From: Prorocentrum cordatum
Lineage: Eukaryota > Sar > Dinophyceae > Prorocentrales > Prorocentraceae
NCBI GenBank assembly: GCA_963575745.1
Contig: CAUYUJ010018721.1
Coordinates: 145,001-177,500, forward strand
Direction of reading: 5' to 3'
DNA: 32,500 nucleotides
The notes under the pieces were generated by a model. It was not told the DNA's origin and made no database searches. It saw only the letters and a program-made list of their open reading frames with translations. The translations under genes and the position numbers were made by a program. Below, in pieces: positions 18,694 through 27,448 of this stretch (position 1 is the first letter of the stretch; the number at the start of each line of letters is the position of its first letter).

Positions 18694-18870
18694 ATGAACG
18701 GGAAGCGCGTGAAAGGGAAGAGTTGCGCAAGAACTTGCAGCATCATCGCGGCCGAAGGTAAAATAGGCGAGTTCTCGGGGCGCTCACAAGGGATACGTAT
18801 GGACACGCGCCCCCGAACGTTCACAAGCGTATTTCTGAAGATCATAATCACCCCTTCGCATGAGGAGGAG
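18694..18870. repeat. Duplicated block, copy 2
   Basis: It matches 17664-17837 with small indels (GAAAGGGAAGAGTTGCGCAA for GACAGGGAAGAGTTGTGCAA). It ends CGCATGAGGAGGAGGAGG, after which only a short purine tract remains. Confidence 0.85.
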
Positions 18871-19424
18871 GAGGACGGCGAAGACGACGTCCGGGGGAGT
18901 TGGGGAAGAAGGAGGGTTGGGAGGAGGAGGGCCGTTGTAAACCCAAGAGCCATCAACGATGTTGGAATAAACCCTCCCTCCAAGCTCCCTCTCCTCAGGC
19001 CCCTACAAGGACTCAGTTCCACTGCATGAACTGGCTCGTTGGGAGACAATTGTTTGGAGAACCTGAAGAATGCAGTAACATTATTCTCCGGATTCCAACA
19101 CCACGGATCAACCTGATTGTTGCGTTTTGACGATCCTGAATCTTGCCAGAACGCCGTTCTTGGGACTTCAACGCCGAGAATCAACGTCATTGTTGACCCT
19201 CCTAATCCTGAGTCTCTCTCCAGAACGCCACTTCTGATGCGCTGACCATGGGAGCCCGTGAAACTTGCACATTGCTTAACGAATGTGCGCGGCGCTAAGA
19301 CGAGAACCGCACTTTGAAAACGACCCGCCTTCAATCCAAGAAACTCTTGCCAATGGTTAAAACGAATGTGCGCGGCGCTAAGGCGAGAGCCACATTTTGG
19401 GAGCGACCCGCAGCCCACCCTTTC
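18871..19424. repeat. Composite repeat shared with 28.98-29.5 kb
   Basis: Three elements are shared in order with 28980-29340: a GTAAACCCAAGAGCC/GCAAACCCAAAGCCC start, a GATCCTGAATCTTGCCAGAACGCCGTTC segment, and an AATGTGCGCGGCGCTAAGGCGAGAGCCACATTTT unit. The last occurs twice here (about 19281 and 19362) and three times near 29269-29450. No gene is recognised. Confidence 0.75.
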
Positions 19425-19950
19425 GACAAGGGATACGTTTGGACACGCGCCCCCCGAACGCTCACAAGCATATTCCTGATTATCCTCCTCACTCCTTCGC
19501 ATGAGGAGGAGGAGGGGAGGGGGTGGAGGAGGAGGAGGAGGAGGAGGAGGAGGAGGAGGAGGAGGAGGAGGAGGAGGAGGAGGAGGAGGAGGAGGAGGAG
19601 GAGGAGGGGGTGGAGGAGGATGGAGGAGGGAGGAGGAGGAGGAGGAGGAGAAGGAGGAGGAGGAGGAGGACGACGGGGAGAAACAGCAGGAGCAGGCGAA
19701 ATGGGCGAGGAGGGGAGGGGGAGGGGGAGGAGGACGAGGACGAGGAGGACCAGGAGCAGGAGGAGGAGGAGGAGGAGGAGGAGGAGAACGATGAGGAGGA
19801 GGAGGAAGGAGGAAGGAGGAAGAGTGGGAGTTGGACCAGGAGGAGGAGGAGGAGGAGGAGGAGGAGGAGGAGGAGGAAAAGGAAGAGGACGCGGAGGAGG
19901 ACGAGGAGGAGGAGGAGGAGAATGAGGAGGAGGAGGAGGAGGAGGAGACC
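19425..19950. repeat. Duplicated block (partial copy 3) and long GGA tract
   Basis: Bases 19425-19505 repeat the end of the 17664-17837 block (GGGATACGTTTGGACACGCG, then CCTGATTATCCTCCTCACTC). They lead into about 440 bp of nearly pure GGA with GAC/CAG interruptions, ending at 19950 with GAGACCAGATGGTT. The end resembles 18300-18317 (GGAGACAAGATGGTTTCGAG), so the whole block, purine tract and exit sequence are duplicated. Confidence 0.88.
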
Positions 19951-20107
19951 AGATGGTTGCGAGGGCCAATTCAAAGGCATTATTCGGAGGATGTCTCGAG
20001 CGAAACGCTTACTTGTCAACAACAGTGTTAGAACACTTTTGTTGAGCAGATTGTAAGAGTTCGTACTACTTAAGAATATGAGGCATAATCGTAGTATGAA
20101 TGATAGG

Positions 20108-20345
20108 GGAGAAAAACCCAATCAGGGCTATAGGGCTAGGAGCTATAGGGCTATTGAGCTATAGGACTATAAATAAGGCTATTGGGCTACAGGGCTACAG
20201 GGCTGTAGGGCTTAGGGCTATAGGGCACCCCTGGGCACCCCCGAGCACCCCCGGGCACCCGGGCACCCCTGGGCACCCCCGGGCACCCCCCGGGCACCCG
20301 GGCCCCGGGCACCCGCGGGCATCCAGGCACCCGGGCGTGCAGCGA
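20108..20345. repeat. GGGCTATA and GGGCACCCC tandem repeats
   Basis: About twelve copies of an 8-10 bp GGGCTATA-like unit (20120-20222) change abruptly to about fifteen copies of a 9-11 bp GGGCACCCC-like unit (20223-20335). Both units start GGGC, suggesting the second arose from the first. Confidence 0.88.
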
Positions 20346-20435
20346 AAATTGGCGACAAACCTAACCTAACCATATGAATCCGTTAGGACCCCTACAGAGG
20401 CAAGCTCTGATTGGGGAATCTTAAGTTCGCTTCTT

Positions 20436-20960
20436 GGGCCATCTTGGAGGTCATCCAAGGGCGCTCCGAAGAGATGCCTCAGAGCAGCTCTCGGCGCCAA
20501 CCAGTTCTTCGAGCATGTCTCAGACGAAGCGGCCCTGTCGGCCATGCTTGAAGTTCCGAGGATTAGGCCAGCGAGTTCAACATCCCCATTTTTCGAGGAT
20601 GCCGCTGTTGGCGCAACAGACGCGCATCCACAGACGCTGCTTCGGCGGTGCCGCCCCCAGACCCCCCATATCAATGTTGCGTTCGCGGCCGCTGTCGAGG
20701 TGCAAGCATCGGCATAAAAAAAAACCTGCAAAACTCCACCGCCAAGGCAACCCCGTTTTCAATGCTGAAATTGAGGGACACGGGGTTTCTGAGCACAGCA
20801 GCGTTGTCCATGATGCTTGTTGGGCTTTTTGTTACGCCAGCGGCGGTATCCTCGGGCGAAACGCTAATGTTTCGAATCATGCGCCTTAAGATATGACCCT
20901 CGAGATACGTAGCGTTTGGGAGAGGATGTCTCAAGCGATACGCTCATTGTTTGAAGCCTC
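20436..20960. repeat. GAGGATGTCTC motif block 2, partly duplicating 18.4 kb
   Basis: Bases 20436-20600 are a diverged copy of 18420-18580. Further motif copies lie at about 20507, 20846 and 20921. Bases 20600-20840 between them are not recognised. Confidence 0.65.
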
Positions 20961-21620
20961 TGAGCCTGGATGCAACGTCCATCGCTCGACTCTTCGAGTC
21001 TAAGCGCGCTTCGCGTCATCCGCCAGGTCCCCGGCAAAGGAGGTACCCCGCCACCAATCCCCCCTGGACCCCCACCATTTGAGAAACAAATTCCTCGCAT
21101 GCCCGTAAGCAACGTCAATCGCGCGACTTTCAGCGCGCCTCTCGGCATCCGCAGGCTCCCGAATATGGTTGTGCAAAACTGTTCCTCTCCGAAAGGATCG
21201 CAGCTTCGAAAGAGAAAAACCCTATAAACACAAACTGTTGGCTCTCTGCGCGTAGCGCCAAAAGTTTATGCCTATAATGTTTCCTTCTCCTAAGGTGGAG
21301 AAGCCCAACTTGCCAAGTTGCCCCCCTCCTCGGGAAATACTTACTAAGTTAAGTAATCATCGAATTCATTGGTTCAGTGTGTTGAAGGCTAAAAATAGAG
21401 GGGTGATCGATGAGCTTTTCCCGTGGTTCGAACCCCACACTGCCAAGTCGATTCGCGAATTGCGCTTCTTCGGCTCTCGAGAGGGTGCTGCGGCCGGAGC
21501 TTCTGCGTGCCGGCGCCCGCTTGGCCTGGTCCTGGGTTTGTTTTTATTTGTTGGGATGTCCTGACAAAGGAGACTCTGTCCACCTCCAAGCGGCAGGGCG
21601 CAGGCCGACACTTCCTACGA
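20961..21620. other. No gene recognised
   Basis: A diverged direct repeat of about 55 bp is seen: GCAACGTCCATCGCTCGACT at about 20970 and GCAACGTCAATCGCGCGACT at about 21109, each followed by GCGCGCYTC and CATCCGCMGG. The rest is unstructured. I see no exon. Confidence 0.4.
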
Positions 21621-21624
21621 CCCC

Positions 21625-21960
21625 AGAGATCCGACGCTCCAGCAAAAATTGGAGCGGGCGTTTTTGTTGCCGTTTACGGCCTCTGGGGGCCCTCGCCGGG
21701 CCTCGGGAGCGTCAAAAGTTATCAGCCACGCGCAAAGGGGGGTGGAGGGAGGGGGGAGGGCTTCTTGGAAGCCCCCCTGCTTCTTAGAAGGCGCGAGCCT
21801 TCTCTATAGATGTGAGGCCGGCGACTTCTGAGAAGCAGCCTGCTTCTAAGAAGCCCTCCCCCCTCCCCCCACCCCCTTGTGCGCGCCGCCAAAATTTTAT
21901 CCAGGACGAAAAGTCGGTCCCGGGGGAAGTGAGTGGTCCAGAGCTCCTGGAGCCCACGGG
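21625..21960. repeat. Family C copy (inverted) interrupted by a foldback element
   Basis: Read on the minus strand, 21960 to 21893 and 21716 to 21625 give the family C core in order (CCCGGGACCG, TTTTCGTCCTGG, then TTTTGACGCTCCCGAGGCCC, GGGCCCCCAGAGGCCG, and the GCTCCA/TTGGAGC hairpin). The AACGACTC stretch that normally joins the two halves is replaced by about 170 bp of unrelated foldback sequence. Confidence 0.78.
21724..21892. mobile_element. Foldback element nested in family C
   Basis: The left arm (from CGCGCAAAGGGGGGTGG through GGGCTTCTTGGAAGC to CTGCTTCTTAGAAG at 21790) pairs with the right arm (from CTTCTGAGAAGCAG at 21825 through GCTTCTAAGAAGCCC to CCCCCTTGTGCGCG at 21884). The arms are about 60-65 nt with a 35-nt loop. 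A partial second copy of the right arm lies at 23428-23508. AAAAGTTATC on the left and AAAATTTTATCC on the right may be remnants of a target duplication. Confidence 0.8.
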
Positions 21961-21999
21961 TCGAACAAAAGTAGAGCATGTCTGGGACTGCATCTCGAA

Positions 22000-22158
22000 A
22001 GGGGCCCCAGAACACACGAATAAATACACACAAATAAAACTATCCCCCATATTTTCCTGTCTTTTCTGGGTTTTTGTCTTCCCCCCCACTTCCCATAGAT
22101 TCGCATATTTTCCTGGGATCGACGATGAATTGCGTCTGTGTGTTTTTTCCCCTCCTGA
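22000..22158. mobile_element. Short repeat element, family B, inverted copy
   Basis: This is the reverse complement of the 16305-16464 type, 159 bp. It starts AGGGGCCCC and ends TTTTTTCCCCTCCTGA. The flanking 8-mers ATCTCGAA (21992-21999) and ATCTCGTA (22159-22166) match at 7 of 8, good support for an 8-bp target-site duplication. Confidence 0.82.
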
Positions 22159-22334
22159 ATCTCGTATGTAGGGGATGGCGTGGTCGCCGCTGGGGGGGAG
22201 CGCGCTCTGGCAGCGCCGGACGTCGAGAATATCCGCCCGCGGGCTTACAGGGACTCGTGCCCCCCTGGAGGGGCCGCAGAGCTCCTGGGCACACAAGCGG
22301 ACCGAGGTATGAGATCGAGGTCGGTTCGGGGAGG

Positions 22335-22475
22335 GTACCCTAATGGTATTGGTGTTTGTTGAATGTTATTGTGCATACTGGGGGAGGGTACACTCGAACG
22401 TTTTTCAGTTCTCGCCGTCGGAGGGTCTCATGCTCTTGAAGAGTGTTCTTCTGTCCTAGGGCATCCGTGCTGTGT
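22335..22475. repeat. Diverged duplication of 27449-27575
   Basis: Both segments carry a GGGTAYCCTA start, a TTTGTTGAATGTT/TTGGTTAGATGTT stretch, a CTGGGGGAGGGTAC/CTGGGGAGGGTACC word, and CGGAGGGTCTCATG followed by GTTCTTCTG. Both lie within about 330 bp of a family B element. Confidence 0.65.
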
Positions 22476-22689
22476 TCCAGAAGGAGGAGCAGCATAAACA
22501 TATACACTGTTGGAGGTCCGAGCGGAGCTCCGAACGTTTATGGCTTTGTTTGTTTATGAGCATTTCCCTCTTTGCGGCCGCCTTCTCTGTCCCTCTTCCC
22601 GCTCCTGCACGTTGGCCACTTCGCTACAACGGTGCCCCCGTTTCGTCAGCTCCTTCCGCCAGCGCACACGACTCCTGCCTGGTCGCCGA

Positions 22690-22900
22690 CGCAAATATTC
22701 CTCCTCCTCCTCCTCCTCCTCCTCCTCCCTCCCTCCTCCTCCTCCTCCTCCTCCTCCTCCTCCTCCTCCTCCTCCTCCCTCCTCCCTCCTCCTCCTCCTC
22801 CTCCTCCTCCTCCTCTCCTCCTATCCTCCTCCCCTCCTCCTCCCTCCTCCTCCTCCTCCTCCTCCCCTCCCTCCTCCTCCTCCTCCCTCCCCCCGCCCGA
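22690..22900. repeat. TCC microsatellite
   Basis: About 210 bp of (TCC)n with CCTCC and TATCC interruptions. The long frames across it are low-complexity. Confidence 0.92.
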
Positions 22901-23105
22901 GGAGGCAGAGCGCGGGGGCCTGCTGGCGGCCGCCGCCGGGCGCGCGCGGCCCGGGCTGCCGCGCGGGGGCCGCGCGCTCGTCCTCGCGGCCGCCCTGTGC
23001 GCCGGGTGCGCGGGCGCGCTGCTTGCGGGGCGGCAGGCGCGGCCTCGCGGCGCGGCCAGCGCGGACGCGGGTCGGCCACGGGAGAGAGAGAGCCGGCCAC
23101 GCGCC
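22896..23105 (+). other. Weak exon candidate with a membrane-like segment
   Basis: After the pyrimidine tract, one frame reads PEEAERGGLLAAAAGRARPG, then GGRALVLAAALCAGCAGALL, then AGRQARPRG. It has a plausible hydrophobic segment of about 18 residues bounded by arginines, like a signal anchor. There is no in-frame ATG, acceptor site or downstream partner exon that I can support, and the very high GC content alone gives Ala/Gly/Arg frames. Confidence 0.15.
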
Positions 23106-23124
23106 GAAGATTCGCAATTCAGGG

Positions 23125-23240
23125 CTTCGGCGATTCGGGGCTTTGAAGATTTGAAGATTTGAAGATTTGAAGATTCGAAGATTCAAAGATTCAAAGATTC
23201 GAAGATTTGAAGATTCGAAGATTCGAAGATTTGAAGACCC
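23125..23240. repeat. GAAGATTY 8-bp tandem repeat
   Basis: About fourteen copies of GAAGATTT/GAAGATTC with occasional CAAAGATT variants. Confidence 0.9.
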
Positions 23241-23254
23241 CCTCGGGCAAGGAG

Positions 23255-23395
23255 CCAATCCTGACGGGAGGTGTTTCCATATGTTCGGCCTCTGGGGGCC
23301 CTCGCCAGGCCTCGGGGCCGCGAAGAAAACGACGCGGGGCGAGAAACCGGTCCCGGGGAGAGGGTCGGGACCTCGGGGGTCGACGCAATGAAGGA
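23255..23395. repeat. Dispersed repeat, family C, inverted copy
   Basis: It contains GACGGGAGGTGTTTCCATAT, GGCCTCTGGGGGCCCTCGCC, GAAACCGGTCCCGGGGAGAG and GGGTCGACGCAATG, the reverse complement of the 17012-17172 core. It retains the AAACGACG bridge that is interrupted in the copy at 21625-21960. Confidence 0.72.
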
Positions 23396-23427
23396 ACCAT
23401 GACGTCGGGGGCCTGGGGGGACTGGGG

Positions 23428-23508
23428 GGGGGCACAACTTCTGGGAAGCAGGGCGCTCCTCAGAGGCCTTCCCCCCTCCCCCTCTGCCCCCCCTCGTGCG
23501 CGCCGCCA
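23428..23508. repeat. Partial copy of the foldback arm at 21.8 kb
   Basis: AACTTCTGGGAAGCAGGGCG, then GGCCTTCCCCCCTCCCCC, then CTCGTGCGCGCCGCCA follows the order of 21823-21890. It sits about 30 bp from a family C copy, the same pairing of sequences as at 21.6-21.9 kb. Confidence 0.65.
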
Positions 23509-23661
23509 AGGAGAGAGAGGGGCCCGAGAGAGCTCCGACGCCGACGGCCCGCCTTCTCTTCCGCCGGGGCGTGCTCCTTCGAGGCCGGCCTCCGGGGACC
23601 GTGTGCCGGGCCTCCGGGTGCGGCCGGGCCCCCCGGGTGCGGGACGGCGAGAGCTGTGCAC

Positions 23662-23763
23662 CGAGGGGAGGGGGTCGCGGGAACTCTGCTCTCGGGGCTG
23701 CGCAGCGCACCAGGGCGTTTGGGCCAGTCACCACCCACCAAACCACCCCAACCCAACCCGAAG
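23662..23763. mobile_element. Family D element, truncated copy 1 (left end missing)
   Basis: It matches 23860-23994 from GAGGGGGTCGCGGGA to CCCAACCCAACCCGAAG but lacks the left inverted repeat. The sequence after it (GGCTCAGATTTACCCTCG, then GGGAAACATTGAA) continues directly into ACATATGGAGCCCATACC. Confidence 0.75.
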
Positions 23764-23859
23764 GCTCAGATTTACCCTCGATTTCCAGTGTGTGGGGGTC
23801 GGGAAACATTGAACAAAACACATATGGAGCCCATACCCCCCCCAACCTGAAATTCGGGT

Positions 23860-23994
23860 CTTCGGGTTGGGTTGGGGTGGTTTGGTAGGTAGTCAGAGGA
23901 GGGGGTCGCGGGAGCTCTGCTCTCGGGGCTGCGCAGCGCACCAGGGCGTCTGGGCCAGTCACCACCCACCAAACCACCCCAACCCAACCCGAAG
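23860..23994. mobile_element. Family D TIR element, copy 2
   Basis: This 135-bp element has inverted ends of about 34 bp: CTTCGGGTTGGGTTGGGGTG on the left and CACCCCAACCCAACCCGAAG (with TTTGG/CCAAA in register) on the right. The body (GGTCGCGGGAGCTCTGCTCT, GCGCACCAGGGCGT) has no ORF of note. Confidence 0.85.
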
Positions 23995-24043
23995 GCTCAG
24001 ATTTACCCTCGATTTCCAGTGGGGGGGGTCGGGAAACATTGAA

Positions 24044-24997
24044 ATTATCCTTGCAAAGCAACCTAACAGCGATGTGTAGAAGCATATCTGAAAGCATTCC
24101 CCTTAAGATTCAGATGAAAATCCAGTTGTAGAATTCTGCTGTTCTCGCAGTCGTAGTCGCATTCGCGATGACAGTCGCAGCGGCAACGGCAGTCGCAGTC
24201 ACAGCCTCAGCCTCAGCCTGCCTCAGCCTCAGCCTCAGCCTGCCTCAGCCTCAGCCTCAGCCTCAGCCTCAGTCTGCCTTCAGCCTCGGCCTCAGCCTCA
24301 GCCTGCCTCAGCCTCAGCCTGCAATCAGCCTCAGCCTGCAGCCTCAGCCTGCATCAGCCTCAGCCTCAGCCTCAGCCTGCCTCAGCATCAGCCTGCCTCA
24401 GCCTCAGCCTGCCTCAGCCTCAGCCTCAGTCTGCTTCAGCCTCAGCCTCAGTCTGCCTTCAGCCTCGGCCTCAGCCTCAGCCTGCCTCAGCCTCAGCCTG
24501 CCTCGGCCGCAGCATCAGCCTGCCTCAGCATTCAAAATGTGGCCCAGGAATGGAGTTCTGGGAACTAGAAGAACACGAAGTGGCCTACAGTTGGCTCCGG
24601 GCATTCAAAATCATGCCCAGGAGTGGAGTTCTGGGAACTCGAAGAGCACGAAGTGGCCTACAGTTGGCTCCGGGCATCCAAAATGTGGCCCAGGAATGGA
24701 GTTCTGGGAACTCGAAGAGCACGAAGTGGCCTACAGTTGGCTCCGGGCATCCAAAATGTGGCCCGGGAATGGAGTTCTGGGAAGTCGAAGAGCACGAAGT
24801 GGCCTACAGTTGGCTCCGGGCATCCAAAATGTGGCCCGGGAATGGAGTTTTAGCAGCGCCAATAGCGATTTTGCGAGGATGTCCCAAGCGATTTGGGCTT
24901 CGGCGGCAGCGCCCCGGGTCCCGCCCCGACCCCATGTGGAGTCATCTGCTGCTCTCTTTTGAGACCACTAGAAACCTATCAGCAAAAGCTGTTAGGT
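24044..24997. repeat. Inserted segment 1 with CTCAGC tract and 73-bp minisatellite
   Basis: This 954-bp segment lies between ACATTGAA and AAAAGCGCATATGG. In the short units (23.76-23.83 and 26.30-26.36 kb) those two sequences are practically joined. Near its ends are ACCTAACAGC (24061-24070) and GCTGTTAGGT (24988-24997), exact inverted repeats. Inside are a CTCAGC/CTGCCT hexamer tract (about 24203-24530) and five copies of a 73-bp unit starting CATTCAAAATGTGGCC or CATCCAAAATGTGGCC (24529, 24601, 24675, 24748, 24821). As 73 is not a multiple of 3, its frames cycle through three different peptides, which argues against coding. Confidence 0.8.
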
Positions 24998-25043
24998 AAA
25001 AGCGCATATGGAGCCCATACCCCCCCCAACCCGAAATTCGGGT

Positions 25044-25178
25044 CTTCGGGTTGGGTTGGGGTGGTTTGGTAGGTAGTCAGAGGAGGGGGTCGCGGGAGCT
25101 CTGCTCTCGGGGCTGCGCAGCGCACCAGGGCGTTTGGGCCAGTCACCACCCACCAAACCACCCCAACCCAACCCGAAG
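25044..25178. mobile_element. Family D TIR element, copy 3
   Basis: 135 bp, nearly identical to 23860-23994. It forms part of a duplicated unit of 1.1-1.2 kb. Confidence 0.85.
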
Positions 25179-25230
25179 GCTCAGATTTACCCTCGATTTC
25201 CAGTGGGGGGGGGGGTCGGGAAACATTGAA

Positions 25231-26114
25231 ATTATCCCGGCAAAGCAACCTAACAGCGATGTGTAGAAGCATATCTGAAAGCATTCCCCTTAAGATTCAG
25301 ATGAAAATCCAGTTGTAGAATTCTGCTGTTCTCGCAGTCGTAGTCGCATTCGCGATGACAGTCGCAGTGGCAACGGCAGTCGCAGTCACAGCCTCAGCCT
25401 CAGCCTGCCTCAGCCTCAGCCTCAGCCTGCCTCAGCCTCAGCCTGCCTCAGCCTCAGCCTCAGCCTGCTTCAGCCTCAGCCTCAGTCTGCCTTCAGCCTC
25501 GGCCTCAGCCTCAGCCTGCCTCAGCCTCAGCCTGCATCAGCCTCAGCCTCAGCCTCAGCCTGCCTCAGCATCAGCCTGCCTCAGCCTCAGCCTCAGCCTG
25601 CCTCAGCCTCAGCCTCAGTCTGCTTCAGCCTCAGCCTCAGTCTGCCTTCAGCCTCGGCCTCAGCCTCAGCCTGCCTCAGCCTCAGCCTGCCTCAGCCGCA
25701 GCATCAGCCTGCCTCAGCGTTCAAAATGTGGCCCAGGAATGGAGTTCTGGGAACTAGAAGAACACGAAGTGGCCTACAGTTGGCTCCGGGCATTCAAAAT
25801 CATGCCCAGGAATGGAGTTCTGGGAACTTGAAGAGCACGAAGTGGCCTACAGTTGGCTCCGGGCATCCAAAATGTGGCCCGGGAATGGAGTTCTGGGAAA
25901 TCGAAAAGCACGAAGTGGCCTACAGTTGGCTCCGGGCATCCAAAATGTGGCCCGGGAATGGAGTTCTAGCAGCGCCAAGAGCGATTTTGCGAGGATGTCC
26001 CAAGCGATTTGGGCTTCGGCGGCAGCGCCCCGGGTCCCGCCCCGACCCCCCTGAGGAGTCATCTGCTGCTCTCTTTTGAGACCACTAGAAACCTATCAGC
26101 AAAAGCTGTTAGGT
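25231..26114. repeat. Inserted segment 2 with CTCAGC tract and 73-bp minisatellite
   Basis: This 884-bp near-copy of 24044-24997 has the same end repeats (ACCTAACAGC 25248-25257, GCTGTTAGGT 26105-26114). It has four rather than five 73-bp units (25722, 25794, about 25866, about 25938). Confidence 0.82.
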
Positions 26115-26160
26115 AAAAACACATATGGAGCCCATACCCCCCCCAACCCGAAATTCGGGT

Positions 26161-26295
26161 CTTCGGGTTGGGTTGGGGTGGTTTGGTAGGTAGTCAGAGG
26201 AGGGGGCCGCGGGAGCTCTGCTCTCGGGGCTGCGCAGCGCACCAGGGCGTCTGGGCCAGTCACCACCCACCAAACCACCCCAACCCAACCCGAAG
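26161..26295. mobile_element. Family D TIR element, copy 4
   Basis: 135 bp with both inverted ends intact. It is followed by the uninterrupted short spacer (GGGAAACATTGAAAAAACAC), with no 0.9-kb insert. Confidence 0.85.
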
Positions 26296-26390
26296 GCTTA
26301 GATTTACCATCGATTTCCAGTGGGTGGGGGTCGGGAAACATTGAAAAAACACATATGGAGCCCATACCCCCCCCAACCTGAAATTCGGGT

Positions 26391-26489
26391 CTTCGGGTTG
26401 GGTTGGGGTGGTTTGGTAGGTAGTCAGAGGAGGGGGTCGCGGGAGCTCTGCTCTCGGGGCTGCGCAGCGCACCAGGGCGTCTGGGCCAG
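26391..26489. mobile_element. Family D element, truncated copy 5 (right end missing)
   Basis: The left inverted repeat and body match the others to GGGCGTCTGGGCCAG, then the sequence changes abruptly to GGGGCGGCCAGTCGAGGC. Copy 1 lacks the left end and this copy lacks the right end, so the array is bounded by two complementary truncations. Confidence 0.78.
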
Positions 26490-26588
26490 GGGGCGGCCAG
26501 TCGAGGCACGGGCTCGGCGCAGTTCGCCCTGGTGGGTCCTCCTGGAGGCTTCCCTGCTCAAGCAGTGGCGAAGCGTCCTGGCGTGCCT

Positions 26589-26757
26589 ATAGGCCTATAC
26601 CATACAGTGTTCTGAGAACCTTGTGTGCTTTCCACGAAATGTTCTTAGAACATTTTGGGGCTGCCTTGTTTGAACACATTGGGTTTATGTTCTAAGAACA
26701 TTGCTTCTGTTCTTGGAACATTTTGGGGTTCTAAGAACATTTCGCGGTAGGCCTATC
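26589..26757. mobile_element. Possible TIR element with five GTTCTNRGAAC palindromes
   Basis: ATAGGCCTATACC near 26590 and GGTAGGCCTAT at 26747-26757 form short inverted ends. Between them 11-bp palindromic words of the form GTTCTNRGAAC occur at 26609, 26641, 26689, 26709 and 26728. CACGAAATGTTCTTAGAAC (26633-26651) is inverted near the right end (GTTCTAAGAACATTTCGCGG). No ORF is present. Confidence 0.55.
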
Positions 26758-26977
26758 GGAATGCTGGGACGGTCGGTCCCTGCTCAATCTTCGACACGGC
26801 TGGATCCGCCTCGAAACGCCTGTCAGGGTTGACCTCGGGAGGGGTCCAGGAACTGACTCCGAGCAGATGTCGGGCGGGCGGGAGTGCCGCAGCTTTCTCC
26901 CCCACCCCCCTTCGCCCTCCTCCGAGAGGGGCCTCAGGGGCGCCGGCATGGGGACTGCCCAGGCGGGAAACGTTGCA

Positions 26978-27153
26978 TGAAGTCGGGCCTGTCCCCCCAC
27001 AGGGGGATTTTCGACGAAAAAATGAAAATACCCCAAACATAATCAAACAATAGTCAGAAAATGGTCAGGGGACAATGTTTTGATTTTTTCTTGCGTTTTA
27101 AGGGTATGTTTAGGCATTTTCGATTTTTCGTCGAAGATCATCCTGTAGGTGGC
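26978..27153. mobile_element. Short TIR element, family A, copy with eroded right end
   Basis: The left end TGAAGTCGGGCCTGTCCCCC and ACAGGGGGATTTTCGACGAA match family A. The right side (GGTATGTTTAGGCATTTTCG, TTTTTCGTCGAAGATC, CCTGTAGG) pairs with it, but the outer GGACATGCCCGACTTAA is lost. It retains a long internal hairpin. Confidence 0.65.
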
Positions 27154-27448
27154 GGCAGAGCTTCGGGAGGAGCTTCTGGACAGCTTCCGAGCACACGCAT
27201 GGAGAAAACTTCATGCTGGCCGCAGAGGGGATTCATCGATTCCAGGGATCACTGCTCTTCCCCTGAGGCAGTCCCCCCCTCTCCACCCCGTGACAGGCAT
27301 TGTTCCCCCCCCTGAGCGACCCCCCCCCTCCAAGCCATTTTTCCCCTTCGTCGCAGCAGGGGCCTGTCGCGGTAGGGGTCTCGGCCAGGCTGCACCCAAG
27401 AGGGGGGACTGTGTGGTTGTTCGCCCGCCGTTCGACGGGCGGAGCGGG
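27154..27448. other. No gene recognised
   Basis: Mixed sequence with C-runs (27268-27333). No exon is recognised. Confidence 0.35.

Noticed and set aside
24168-24962. 264-codon plus-strand frame
   Set aside because: It is produced by the CTCAGC tract and the 73-bp repeat. The period is not a multiple of three, so the peptide changes with each unit.
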